Positions 20,701 to 31,438 of a DNA stretch of 64,000 nt are shown in pieces (the first letter of the stretch is position 1; every line of letters starts with the position of its first letter). The stretch lies in NCBI RefSeq assembly GCF_029962835.1, contig NC_080578.1:103457759-103521758 (forward strand), read 5' to 3'. The notes under the pieces were generated by a model that saw only the letters and a program-made list of their open reading frames with translations, was not told where the DNA came from and made no database searches. The stretch is from Magnolia sinica. Lineage: Eukaryota > Streptophyta > Magnoliopsida > Magnoliales > Magnoliaceae. Made by a program: the position numbers and the translations under genes.

Positions 20701-23700
20701 TGTTGTTAAAAAGGGTTTCATGACTGGCTGTCTATCTGATGCTAACCTTCCTTACAGGGCTCAGGACTGGCTAACGTGTCCTTACCAGGCGGAGTTGGAT
20801 GATTCTCAATGGAGAACATTCCTTGAAATATGCAGAAGGAAAACATGTATCAGCATATCTCTAGCATTCATACATCCTAACAGTATGTTCCAATATGGGC
20901 TTTACCAAATTGTACCAGCTATGCCTATACCACAACCATACAAAACTCAATACCATAAGATGATAATCTTCTACGGATACAGCCATGCACACTATATGTA
21001 GCTTTGATTTCACTGCATGTGTGAAAGACGAAGAGTTCGAGTCTGCATGGGCAGCTAGATACATATATCGTTCACATTTTTTCTTTCTTTTTTTGCTTAA
21101 AGATCTGAAGTAGAGTTGAATAAACCGGAGTTAAGTTTCAGCACATGTTAAGTTGTAATTAATTTAGGATATCCAAGGGGATGTTGATGTAAATGTAAAA
21201 TTCATCGATTCTGTTTTCCTTATATGATCTTATAAAGCATTTTAATCATCATCATCTAAGCCTCATCCCAACCAATGTTTTAAATATCAACGATATCGGC
21301 CTAATATATCCCACTATATATCTTGTATCCCACCAGTGAGATGCGAAACGCACAAATAGTGCGATATATCCCACATGTTCGATCTCGTAAGCATTTTTGA
21401 ATTTCAGTCTTTTTATTTTCTGTAAATCGTGTTAAATTAGTGTCAAATTGTTACAAATCCATGATTTGTCATGTTTTGCATGAAAAATCATGGATTGGGA
21501 GCTTCGATTTTGAGATTTGGAGGGGATGGGCCAAGTTGTGGAAAATTGAAAAAAAAATAAAAATTTCCTAATTTCTTGCAAATTGCTTGCAATCTTTGTG
21601 TCCAAACATCAAATCAAACATATATGTAACTTAATCTAGTGATTCTTCTTTTGCTTTTGAGTATATTGCTTGTGTTTCCACACATCTTCTTACATTTATA
21701 AATTATATGAATAGACATTGAATATACTTGCATCAATTCAGTTAGACAACGCATGATTAGGACCCCAATACAAAGAAAACCTATTATGTGTACTTGTTTT
21801 TTTGTAATGTTTTAATTTATAAATGTGTGTTGATGTCTCTTTTAACAATCACCGAAGTTTCATTGAAAAATTCAACCAATTTCCCAATGTTTCCCCATGT
21901 TTCAACAATAGTGATACATTACACGATACAACCGATATATCCCATGCGAAAACCGATACGTATCTGTATCCCAAGAATATGATACGTAAAGCGATACCGA
22001 TATTTCGAACACTGATCCCAACTAATTGGGGTTGGCTACATGAATCCTTTCTGCCATTCCACTCTATCATATCTTCAGTTAGACCATAGGTCTCTAAGTC
22101 TTTTCTTACTATTGCCATCCACATCCTTTTGGGCCTTCCCCTTGACCTTTTAAAGCATTCAACTCATACAAACTCACTCCTAACTGGCACAGTTCTTCGT
22201 CTTTGTTGCACGTGACAAAAACACCTAAGTCTACTTTCCTTCATCTTGTTACCTATTGGTGCTACTTCTAAATTCCTTCTAATGCATTCATTTCTAATTC
22301 TATCCATCCTCGTCATGCTTGCCATCCATCTCAACAGCCTCATTTCAGCTACACTCATCCCATGGATATGTTCCTTAACTACCCAACATTTTGCCCAAAA
22401 AGAATGGCTAGTCTTATAGCATCCTATAAAATCCCTTTCAGTTTGAGTGGTACACGACAATCACATAAAACTCCGGAGGCACATCTGCGTTTCATCCACC
22501 GTGCTTGAATTTTATAAACAACATCCTTCTTAATCTCTCCACTCTCATGAATTATCGATCCAAGATATTGAAAGTGGTTATTTTGAGAAACTTCTTGGTC
22601 AACAATCTTTACTAATTACTCATTCCCTCTACTGTTGTTACTAAAATTGCATTCCATATGCTCTGTTTTAGTCCGACTAATTTAAAAATCATTAAGATTC
22701 TAAAGCATCCCTCCATAAGTCTAGCTTTGTGTTTACGCTCTCCCTCATCTCGTCAATCAAAACTATATCATTTGCAAACAACATACACCATAGGATCTCT
22801 ACCTGCAAATGCTTCATTAACTCATCTGTAATCAACGCAAAACGGTACGAGCTTAATGCCGACCCCTAGTGTAAGCCTACAGTAATTGGAAACTCATTTG
22901 TCTCTCCACTAGTGGCCCTCACATTTGTTACCTCTCCCACATACATATCCTTAACAAAACTATATCCTCTTGAGACACCTTTCTTTCCTAACAACCACCA
23001 GATTAACTCTCTAGTGAATCCATCGTCTGTTTTCTATAAGTCAATACACCCACTAGCATATGAGAGCGAGAAGCTCAACGAGACAGAAAGGCGTGGTCCA
23101 AGAGAAAAAGATGACAGCAGTGGCGCATTGCCTGAGGTTGTGGAGATCCTTCCTCCTCTTCCTATATTTCTCCATCAATTGTCTAAGCAAGAAAATAGCT
23201 TAAGTGCTAGACCTCCCTGTCATGAAACCAAATTGATTTTTTGATAAATTAGTCTCATGCTTGAGTCTCAATCACTATTTCCCAAAGTTTCATAACATGG
23301 CTTATCAGTTTAATCCCATGATAGGTAGTGCAACTTTGTATGTCTAATTATTCTTACAATTAGGTATCACCATACTATTCCTCCATTTGTCCAGTATTTT
23401 CTTTGATCTTATAATCTTGTTGAGCAACTTTGTCAACAAAAATAACCTAGTATCTCCCCATACACTTCCAAACTTCAGGTATATCATCTGGTCCAAGGGC
23501 CTCCCCCCGTTTTCTGCCTTTAATGGGTGTTAAATAGCCAAACAAACCCATCTTGAGGTACCTCGTGATTTTACAGGTGGCACGCAGGCCCACTTAAGTT
23601 CCATTACTAGGCACACACCTAAGAGCAGAGCCTAGCTTGGGACCAAGGTGAGGCATATGTGACCCAGAATGCCTAGGTGGCATGCCTTTAGCGACACTAA

Positions 23701-26700
23701 TCATAAGAAAAATAAACACCACTTGGCTATTCATATGGATTGATTGGATGCATGGAACACTCCATTTAAGAACATGAACTCAATGGAAATTCAATGGTTT
23801 CCGCGTTTGGTCCAATGGAACTTAAAGCAAAGAGTTCCACACATGCAATCAACCCCATAGTGAAATGAAGATTGCCATTTTATGCCCCATGCAAGAAAAT
23901 TTTAGAGAATTCTGAAGCACAAAAACCCGTGCGCGCGCGCGCATGTGTAATTATGTATATACATACACATGATACATACCGTAGAGCAATAGATGAGTAC
24001 ATAAATCTCAAATTTCTTAAACACAATAACCATATCATCAGCAAGTTCAAAGATAAGATAAGAAAATACTAAAACCACTTAAAGTAAAACAACTCAGATG
24101 AACAGACATACCCTTCTAGGCTCCTTATGGATAACTCTGATTTCTTTAAAACCAATAAAGGGACGGAAAAGATCTTTACAGTAAAAGTCAAGGATTAAAG
24201 AGAAGGAACATAGATGAAATACATACAGTAACACTGCTAAGTATAAGTCAGAAGCCACACAGCTAACTAAGATTCACAAGGATACGAGCTGCTTCTCTTC
24301 TAGTACAATCATTTGGGAGTCCATCAACAAATAAAATGCTAGATTCATCAACTGACAGGCCATCAGCCTTTTTCAAAAAATTGGATCTTTCAGGAAGAAT
24401 ATCAGAGATGCCTGCCGTGATGCTTGGAGTGATGCCTAATGCAACATCTCGTCTTTGGCCAATCAAAGCCGGGTCCTCGAAAGGAGTCGGAAACCCTTTT
24501 GCGCTTGTTCCGGCTGCCAATCCACCAAGTCCGGGTGTGGCACGACTACCAATACCCGCAATATCATCCAAACCATAAGCTCCAGGTCGTAAGGGTAATA
24601 CCTAGAGATTGCCAAAAAAAAACACCCATGAGTCTTTCCAAAACTTCACAGTAAGTCAGTAGCAATATCAGTATATCACCCAAGAATGCAAAAACCAACT
24701 GCTAAACGAAACTCTTACATCAGTCTGTAGGTAATCCGAAGCAGGCCCTCGTCGATCACCTGTGCTCCACAAGTGTTGAGATGCTAAGCTAGAAGTATCA
24801 GAAGACAGGTAACCAGGAAAACTAGCCCTTGGAACACCATCTGCAACATTTAGAGCTACCAACCAAGACATTCATACTCAGAATAATGAAAGACCAATAA
24901 TACAATTGAAGAAAAGACAAGACTAAACCAAGCATCAATGCAAAGGGGAGGGGGGGGCGCGCTACCCAGTAAGTCACTCATTACTATACAAACATAGCAT
25001 GGACGCCCAAGAAGAGAGGAATGATCAGAAGCAAACCATCTAAACATAAAATGAGGTCAACACCCAACCTTTAACAAGTAAGACTATGCCAATCAATCAG
25101 CCGAGTATTTCTACATCAAAGGGTCAACCAACGTGGCAAGTAAAGCTTATCTTCAATTAAGGTTCTTTGGTAGAGTAAAATGGGAAGATGAATAGAAGCT
25201 AGGTAGTGAAAGTGGTGGGAACCAGAGGAGGAAGTGTTGAAACTAAACAGGTAAGAACTGGTGAAAGTGGCAAAATGGTTGGCTCCACCAGAGGGTTGGT
25301 TCAAAATGACTTTGATGGATGCTCACTCAACAGTGTGATAAATATCGCTGAGATTTTGAAAATCCCACAACAATATCGTGGAAAATACACTAAACTATAT
25401 TATCATGAGATTTTAAAACATCAAAATAAATTCAGAATAATATTGCAATATTAACTAGGAAATGGTAAAAAGCTTAAGTAATTTGTTATCTAAATATATT
25501 ATTTAAATTCTAAATTAACTTATTGATTTAGAATAAATATTTGTACATAATTTTATTTTCGGTGTGATTTTCCTGATAACATCAAGAGGAAAAACTCGAA
25601 ATTTAAAAATCTCCCGAGAAATTGCTGAGAACGAGATTTGTCATTATGTCGCTTGGTAATCCAGAGCCTGCAGGGGTTGGTGGGTGAAAATGGAGGAAAG
25701 GTTCTTGCTGATTTTTTGGGCCTGATCAGGATAACTGACTCTAATTATGCGGAAGCAGTAGCTGTTCTTCGAGCTATAAAGGTGGCGATCCAGATTAATT
25801 TCTTCCCCGCGATTGTTGAAGGTAATTCGTCGAATGCCATATTGTGGCACTTCTTGAAGAGTTGGACAATATAATTGGAGCTAGGCAGGTGATCTTCTCT
25901 TGAGTGGTTTCATGGGGCAGATGGTTTAGCTAGAGCAGGAGTTGGTGATGGTTCCTTGTCAATCATGGACAGGAGATTGTGCCTGGTTGTTGTAATTTTT
26001 AGCATTATCATTACCCATCAAAAAAGAAGAAGAAGAAGAAGCTACATTTTTGGGGTACAAAGCAAAGACAATCTAATAGCCAGATCTCTGCAAAACAGGA
26101 TTCAGAGCTGGGTACTCTTTTTGAAAAGCTTAGATGCCATTTTGATCTCCAAACAGTGAGAAATATCGAAAGAGGTTCTCTTTCGATAGATAGAATCAAA
26201 CGGACCCAAAGCAGATGAGACTGTCAGAAAAGGTACAATGCAGTTTTTGCACTGTTATTTTTGTTAGAAGGCTTTGTGTTCCCATTTCCCAAGAGCACAA
26301 TATCGTAAAACATTTAAGTGTCCGGCATCGACAATGAATTCTTAACTCAAGTTGCCAGGCAGCAGTTACGCATAGCAAGACCAAAAGAATATAGATCAGG
26401 CAGCCATCATCATGTTTTTCTGGTATGCAAGCAGGGCAGGTAGCCATCATCATCTTTTTCTGGCATGCAAGCAGGGATTGAACCTGAGACCTCAAGAACA
26501 AAGAGTTCCCTCCATTATGCTATGGGCTTAGCCCCAAAATGGTTATTGTTTGATATGTTGAGCTGGATACTAGCCAGTAGCCACCCATCACCACTGAGTT
26601 TCGCTTTCTTGATTAAGAATTTGTTTCAGCCCATCATAATTGAACTTGCTATAGGGCAATAGTTTATATAGACTTGACAACACCACAGGAGTTGAATACA

Positions 26701-29692
26701 TTAATATCATTTGTTTTTAGTACTACTATCGCAGTTAAGATATGTATGCAACTATGTAGAAAGTGGTGTACTACACATAAACAGTAGAGAGTTGCTTTAA
26801 GAGCTCAAAAGGTCTGAGGCAAAGAGATCCACTATCCCCTTTTTTTTTTCTATTATTGATCATCAATCTAGGAGTCAGCCTGTTCACCATGCTTTGGACA
26901 GGAGCTTTGGGAATGGATCTGCACCAGGTGATCCAGAGAGAGTTATCTCACAATTTCAATTTGCCAACAACACACTCATTTTGTGTTGGGCCTCTCTTGA
27001 GCAACTTAAGAACCTCAAAAGGCTGTTGAGATATTTTGAAACTGTGGCCAGATTTTACGTGAATGTAGGCAAAAGTTTGATCGCCGGCATCTTGGCAAAC
27101 AGATGTGATTCCTGTATGGTGGATTGGATGGGGTGCATGAAAACTGTCTTCCAATCAAATGTATTGGACTCCTTTTAGGTGGGGGTCTTGAGATTGCTTT
27201 GTGGGATTGTTGTCATAACTCGTAAGAATGGCAGAGAAGTTGGCAACATGTAAACTAAAAAGTTTGATAGTTCTTACAGAACTACGTGGCGTGAGAAGGT
27301 TGCCATCGATATTAAAGATGCACAATGATATAAGCACCCGTGAGTGATAATACACACATACATGTGGCTTTGGCTTCTAAGGAAACCCCTACTGCTCTTT
27401 TATTAATGTGCTCTGTAACGATTAATAGCTCTTTGTGTAGAGTGAGGAGATTACGATTTGCATGTGTTATTGATGTAGAATGAACAAGTAGTGAAGTACA
27501 TAAGTGTAATAGTCAAAATGCAAATACAAACACAGCTTAATGGAAAAAGAGTAAATATAAACACCTCGCTTGCTTAGAAACCATTGTACATGCTCTTTAG
27601 TCAGTGCTATGTAAAGTTGTAAAACTCCAAGAAGATGCAAAAGAATACAGATATCGCCATTGCTACTTCTCCTGGATAAAATGATAATCAATTTCAATGT
27701 GCTTTGTTCGACATGAAAAATAGGATTCATGGCAATATTAGTATTGGTATTTGTCAGTTCGCAATAGCATAAGGCATCAACCAATATTTTGATTTAGTGT
27801 TGGATCTAGCAACAGTAAGTTGCTTTTGAAGCTCCATGAAAATATACCATCAACCAGGAAATGCAACACCCAATAGTGGACCGATGACCAGCAGTACACC
27901 CTACCTAATTAAGCATCAGAAAGGCATGAAGAGAAAATGATGTGTAGGGGCTAAGACAAGTACCGTGTTTTGTCATTCCTTGGGAAATCAAAATAATATA
28001 TTTACAATTATATCACTACAGTATGGTTACGGTAATGTCATCCTTAACAATTAACATAGAAACCTAATTAAAAACACACTTTGGAAAACTACTAATTCAA
28101 ATCCAACCAAGCAACTAGCCTATCAATAATTAACCCAATCAATCCATGCTCCATGTTATAACCATGGTTTGCCAAAAGAGACCCCAGGACTGAAGTACTC
28201 CTAAACGACCACTTACAGGACCCAAATGGAGACACCAAGTCTCAGATCCTGTGGCAACCTTGTATCTTAATGCTAACTTGATTTCAAAACTTGATTCTTC
28301 TGCAAATCATGTGATCTTGAGGCCATTGTTAAAGGCAACTAGATAAGCTTTCAAACCAGACCAATTTCATGTTATTCAAATGTCATTAATGATACAAATG
28401 GGTCAGAATCTTGGGTGATGAAAATTAGCATGGCTCCTATGAGATGTAAAATTCTAGAACCTCTCTCCCTGATAACCATTCATCATAGCTTTAGTTGGCT
28501 CCTGTGAGTTGTAAAATTCTAGGACCTCTTTCCCTGATAACCATTCATCATAGCTTTAGTTGCCTCTTAAGCTGTTCAATATCCCAATGCGAATTACATC
28601 AATGATGCAATACAGGTGGACTACAGGCCACAGATTTAAATTTCAAGCATTGGAGAGAAATTGGGGGCATCTTGGGTATTTCGTCATTGGTAGTCAGTTG
28701 AGGTAGTTACAGTTAGGGTTGGACCAACTAATCACAAAATTAGTTAGCCCTAATCAAAGATTAGTTAGGAAGTTTATTGGAGTTTGTTAGGTTGCTGCAA
28801 GAATTAGCAAAAATACTCAATTTTGAAAATTATAAAAGGACTTCTGATAGAATTTGAATGGAATTTTATTTCTTGGAGCAAGATGCTTAAAAGTCATTCT
28901 CCTGAATTTCGATGGCATTTGGAAATGCATGCTGACTGCCACAAAATTACCTGCTTAAAAGTCAAAACATTCAAATAAAAAAAAAAACGAAATATGCACG
29001 GAAGGGTTTTCTGCCATCCGATACCAAAATTACACTGAAGAGCATGTACCTCAAAATCCAAACTGTTCAAATGACGCAGATCACTATAGAGTGTTCACAT
29101 CTCCAAATCAGATTTAGACGACTTTCCCGACCTCTGAATAATGGACAGCTTCTTGTCGAATTTAGAAGTGAGTTAATTTTCCATCTATACCGTCCATCAA
29201 ATGTCCACCAATCAGGTGGCTAGGATCATACTTCCGGTGCGATTTTTGGGTTATGATCACCAACAGCGGATCACACCATTTGTACGGTTCGGATTCGAGG
29301 TACATGCCATGTTTACAACCAGGGAGCAATACCGCACCCTATCATTCCCCGTTCCAACCATTCGCACATGGGTATGTTATCTTGAGTTCCTAACCCTAGA
29401 ATCCAAGATGAACTAGCCACAACAGTACCTCTGCTGCCGTGCTATCCTAGCCACTTCAGACCCTGCGTGGAAACATTCCTCACCGTCCAAAAAGTGGGTA
29501 GGAATCCAAAACGCATCTCGAAATCCCATTTTGTAATACATGCCGGGATTCCCGCCAGTGGGAGATAGGTAAGCGCAGAACTCTCTCTCTCTCTCTCTCT
29601 GTGAAAAAAGGGAAGGGAGAGAGGAGAGGGTGGGATAGGAAGAAGAAAATACCTCTTTCTGCAGCGCCATATCTCCAGTAGGGATCTGACAT
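17727..29692 (-). CDS. Single-RRM RNA-binding protein (RBP1/NSR-like), complete
   Basis: Coding exons on the minus strand: 29692-29653, 24840-24719, 24601-24286, 24173-24112, 20267-20186, 17830-17727 (stop TAG). All borders are GT-AG, phases match, and the chain gives 241 residues. It starts MSDPYWRYGAAER, a start that fits what I recall of relatives in this family. A flexible Gly/Pro/Ser-rich N-terminal half includes LPLRPGAYGLDDIAG and EDPALIGQRRDVALGI. One RRM spans about residues 142-225, with RNP2 ILFVDGL (143-149) and an RNP1-like HVLCFVEF (186-193) that departs from the usual K/R-G-F-G/A-F-V pattern. It ends in GYKFDDKKPDAPALRIQFAK and a short basic tail. The closest family I know is the plant RBP1 / nuclear speckle RNA-binding (NSRA/B) group, which binds RNA and affects splicing; the nuclear role is inferred from that family. 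Introns 1 (4.8 kb), 4 (3.8 kb) and 5 (2.4 kb) hold LINEs and a hAT element, yet the coding sequence is intact. Confidence 0.93.
18446..18592. repeat. AT-rich inverted repeat (MITE-like)
   Basis: TTTGATTATTTAATTAG near 18449 is mirrored by CTAATTAAATAATCAAAATT near 18575-18592, with further symmetry inside. It lies in the last intron of the RRM gene. Short and AT-rich, so a chance palindrome cannot be ruled out. Confidence 0.5.
18598..20130 (+). mobile_element. Older repeat (family B), split by a LINE insertion
   Basis: The left part (about 18598-18698, with TTGTATGACATTTGAATGA and AACTCATTTTGG) and the right part (about 19795-20130, with TTTTGTCCCCTAAACAAT and TTTCCCATTCTCAAAGGTGC) align to the continuous copy at 35640-36183 and to the split copy around 56000-56326 / 58131-58330. 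The LINE at 18699-19794 separates them. No coding capacity. The right ends of this family resemble the hAT ends (TTAAAACACCAG), so it may be a related hAT lineage, but I could not fix the left terminus. Confidence 0.65.
18699..19794 (+). mobile_element. 5'-truncated L1-type LINE, degenerate
   Basis: The first part reads RIRHDFLWQGTEDGRKFHTL, the segment after the plant L1 reverse transcriptase. A zf-RVT domain at about 19305-19480 contains VDNLQKRKIIMEVCIMCLWD and EIVDHSFIHC across broken frames. The tail has TTCTAATAAAATTATCAT, the same 3' ending seen at about 3150-3175. It inserted into the older family-B repeat in intron 5 of the RRM gene. A target duplication is not clear. Confidence 0.82.
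20640..20760 (-). mobile_element. RTE-type LINE 3' terminal fragment
   Basis: TCATCATCATCAT followed by ACCCTTGACCAGCTATTTGG is the antisense of the RTE 3' end and its short-unit tail. The adjoining sequence (GGGTTTCATGACTGGCTGTC) may belong to the same element. Located in intron 4 of the RRM gene. Confidence 0.6.
20761..21240. other. RRM gene intron 4, nothing recognised
   Basis: Short open frames only; no repeat boundaries or protein similarity that I can name. Confidence 0.4.
21241..23560 (-). mobile_element. RTE-type LINE remnant, interrupted by a hAT element
   Basis: On the minus strand, near 23510-23380 is reverse-transcriptase sequence (GPLDQMIYLKFGS, then KLLNKIIRSKKILDKW). At 22460-22170 comes the C-terminal part: HGMSVAEMRLLRWMASMTR, DRIRNECIRRNLEVAPIGNK and RLRCFCHVQQRRRTVPVR, characteristic of plant RTE elements. 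The 3' end is the antisense of ATCCCAACTAATTGGGGTTG with the tail TCATCATCATCT at about 21248. Many stops and frame slips; inactive. The hAT element at 21273-22014 sits almost at its 3' end. Confidence 0.85.
21273..22014. mobile_element. Non-autonomous hAT element, 742 bp, perfect 8-bp target duplication
   Basis: Begins CAATGTTTTAAATATCAACG and ends GATATTTCGAACACTG. Flanked by ATCCCAAC at 21265-21272 and ATCCCAAC at 22015-22022. Same family, orientation and almost the same length as 8168-8910; the interiors align throughout. No transposase. The insertion cut the 3' end of an RTE LINE, so that LINE is older. Confidence 0.93.
23561..24111. other. RRM gene intron 4, low-information sequence
   Basis: Contains a GC-alternating run at about 23930-23942 followed by TA/CA-rich sequence. 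No gene or element boundary recognised. Confidence 0.4.
24841..25640. other. RRM gene intron 1, 3' part
   Basis: A G run lies at 24947-24956. From about 25316 to 25620 short phrases such as GATAAATATCGCTGAG and CTCCCGAGAAATTGCTGAG resemble the ends of the GATAT-rich hAT-like repeats of this window, so a decayed copy is possible. Nothing else recognised. Confidence 0.4.
25641..26040 (+). mobile_element. LINE ribonuclease H domain fragment with 3' tail
   Basis: Encodes, across broken frames, GNPEPAGVGG, TDSNYAEAVAVLRAIKVAIQ and FFPAIVEGNSSNAILW, the plant L1 ribonuclease H domain, then HGADGLARAGVGDG. It ends with GCATTATCATTACCCATC and an A/GAA-rich tail (about 26018-26040), the usual 3' end of these LINEs. 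Located in intron 1 of the RRM gene. Confidence 0.82.
26395..26545 (-). mobile_element. Possible tRNA-derived SINE with duplicated 3' end
   Basis: On the minus strand GCTAAGCCCATAGCATAATG can serve as an A-box-like segment and GGTCTCAGGTTCAATCCC as a B box, followed by TGCTTGCATGCCAGAAAAAG and GATGATGATGG. The last segment occurs twice (26398-26425 and 26440-26475 on the plus strand). No target duplication found, so the SINE call is tentative. Confidence 0.45.
26860..27250 (+). mobile_element. LINE reverse-transcriptase fragment
   Basis: ERVISQFQFANNTLILCWAS matches the plant L1 reverse-transcriptase motif in which F-A-D-D is normal; here it reads FANN. It is followed by LKNLKRLLRYFETVARFYVNVGKS and then GLLLGGGLEIALWD. 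Loss of the catalytic aspartates and frame breaks mark it as inactive. Located in RRM gene intron 1. Confidence 0.82.
27251..28437. other. RRM gene intron 1, nothing recognised
   Basis: AT-rich, only short open frames, no clear repeats. The 105-codon minus-strand frame at 27467-27784 has no recognisable similarity. Confidence 0.4.
28438..28562. repeat. 62-bp tandem duplication
   Basis: The unit beginning AGATGTAAAATTCTAGAACC and ending CATAGCTTTAGTTG is present twice in direct succession with only a few differences (AGATG/AGTTG, AACCTCT/GACCTCT). Confidence 0.9.
28563..29652. other. RRM gene intron 1, 5' part
   Basis: No gene or repeat recognised apart from a CT run at 29581-29600 about 50 bp downstream of the first coding exon. 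The donor is GTATTT right after AGAG at 29653. Confidence 0.4.
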
Positions 29693-29790
29693 TATTTCTT
29701 CTCGTCTCTTTCTTCTTCCCCTCTTTTCCGTCTTCTTCCTCCCTCTTTCACCAGCCAAGCGTCGATTGAGTCTTCTACAATGCTCGGCCC
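29693..29790 (-). promoter_or_regulatory. Probable 5' leader of the RRM gene with in-frame upstream ATG
   Basis: Purine-rich on the coding strand, typical of a plant 5' leader. An ATG at 29758 is in frame with the chosen start at 29692 and would add 22 residues rich in Arg/Lys (GRKKTEKRGRRKRR). The start at MSDPYWRYG is preferred because that N-terminus is what I recall in relatives. No TATA box is confidently identified. Confidence 0.45.
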
Positions 29791-29949
29791 GGGAGTCTCT
29801 GTGGTTTGTTCGGGTTTTTAGCTTTTGAATAAATGGGTGCCAGGGGCCATGTCCCGTGCGATCCGAAACGTTGATATGATGGGACCCACCGTAGAAGGTC
29901 CACCCATCGAAAACCTTGAAAGAGAGGAATAATAATAAGAAAGACCATG

Positions 29950-30490
29950 GTTGGGGGAAACGGATTGGCTACTCCCCCTGACACTAGCTCCGTGGCTGGT
30001 GGTCGGTGCTCTGTGAGCCCCACCATGATGTATGTGTTTCATCCATTTTTACGTATCATTTTATTGCTTGATCCAATAAATGAGAGGGATATAAATCTAA
30101 GGTGGACCACATCACATGAAAACAACAGTGATTGAATATCAACCATTAAAATCCTCTCAGGGCCCACTATACTGTTTATTTGACATCCAATCTGTTGATT
30201 AGGTCATACAGGCCCAGATGAAGAGAAAAAACAAAGATCAGCTTGATCCAAAACTTTTATGCCCCCAAAATGTTTTTAATGGTCAAAGTTCATTCAACAC
30301 TGTTTCCTCTAATGTGGTTCACTTGAGATTTGGATATACCTCGTTTTTTGACTAATACTGTAAAATGATCTGTAAAAATAGATGGATGGCATGGATGAAA
30401 CGCATACATCATGGTGGGGCCCACATAGCACCGACCATCAGCCATTGGCTGGTGTCAGGGGGAGTAGCCAATCCGTTCCCGTTGTTGGGA
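29950..30490. mobile_element. Long-TIR (MULE-like) non-autonomous element 1
   Basis: The left arm from about 29957 (AACGGATTGGCTACTCCCCC, then CCCACCATGATGTATGTGTT and CATCCATTTTTACG) is mirrored at about 30350-30483 by the reverse complement (GGGGGAGTAGCCAATCCGTT). Each arm is about 140 bp, separated by a ~260-bp core with TTTGACATCCAATCTGTTGA. No coding capacity; target duplication not clear. Confidence 0.75.
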
Positions 30491-30732
30491 CGCGACTTTA
30501 CAGAGGAAGCTCCGTGTGGCCCACCGTGATGTCCGTGAGAAATCCACTCCACCCATCTGTTTCTACAGAACACAGTACGACTTGAGCCAAAAATTTAGAA
30601 AGATCTAGAACTCAAATGGGCCACATGACAGGAAAAGTGGGAATGGAAATTCATGCGGTTGAAACCATCCGATGGCTCAGTGTGATGTTTATTTGTCATC
30701 CGGACCGCTCATAGTTCCGAAGGTCCTGGACG

Positions 30733-31152
30733 CGGATTGGATACTAGCCCTGCACTGGCTGGGGCTCTGAGAAGTCCACCGTTATGTATAGATTTATCCA
30801 CACCGTCCATCCATTTTCCCATGTCATTTTAAGTTATAACATAAAAAATGAAACATATCCAAGGCACAAGTGAACCACACTATAGGAAGCAGCGGATGTA
30901 ATGACGCCCACCGTTGAAACCTTCCTAGGGCCCACGTTGATGTTTATTTGCCGTCCAACCTGTTGATAAGGTCACATTCACCTGGATGAAGTGAAAACAC
31001 AAATATCAGCCTTATCCAAAGCTTTGGATCTGCCTCGTTATTGGATTTATACCCTTAAATGATATGAAAAAAATGGATGGACGGTGTGGATAAACCCATA
31101 CATCACGGTGAAACCCTCAGAGCACCCAGTGGTACCCAATCCGCGTCACAAG
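30733..31152. mobile_element. Long-TIR (MULE-like) non-autonomous element 2
   Basis: The left arm ACGCGGATTGGATACTAGCC through TTTATCCACACCGTCCATCC is mirrored on the right (reverse complement ACGCGGATTGGGTACCACTG through the same CCACACCGTCCATCC). The core shares TTTATTTGCCGTCCAACCTG and GATAAGGTCA with elements 1 and 3 and with copies at 62 kb, so they form one family. No coding capacity. Confidence 0.75.
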
Positions 31153-31438
31153 ATGCTAGGTACCTATGAGCCCGGCCCTTGTTCCGGGCGCGGATTGGAT
31201 ACTGACAAGGTCAGTAGCCAAATCGGTACTGAAGTGTCGTTATTTGATTTATACCCCTAAATGATATGAAAAAAATGGATGGACGGTGTGGATAAACCCA
31301 TACATCACGGTGAAACCCTCAGAGCACCCAGTGGTACCCAATCCGCGTCACAAGAAGCTAGGTACCTATGAGCCCGGCCCTTGTTCCGGGCTCGGATTGG
31401 ATACTGACAAGGTCAGTAGCCAAATCGGTACTGAAGTG
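31036..31438 (+). repeat. 202-bp tandem duplication spanning an element junction
   Basis: 31036-31237 and 31238-31438 are near-identical direct repeats (start CGTTATT, end CGGTACTGAAGTG). Each unit holds the right arm of element 2, a spacer with GGCCCTTGTTCCGGG, and the start of the left arm of an element like number 3 (GGATTGGATACTGACAAGG). Differences are few (for example GATGCTAGG/GAAGCTAGG, GGGCGCGG/GGGCTCGG), so the duplication is fairly recent. Confidence 0.92.

Noticed and set aside
23872-24072. GC-alternating run and nearby repeats as a possible special DNA structure
   Set aside because: Only about 13 bp of alternating GC; simple sequence in an intron is enough to explain it.
28438-28562. 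CRISPR-like direct repeats
   Set aside because: Two adjacent 62-bp copies without spacers, in a plant intron; a simple tandem duplication.
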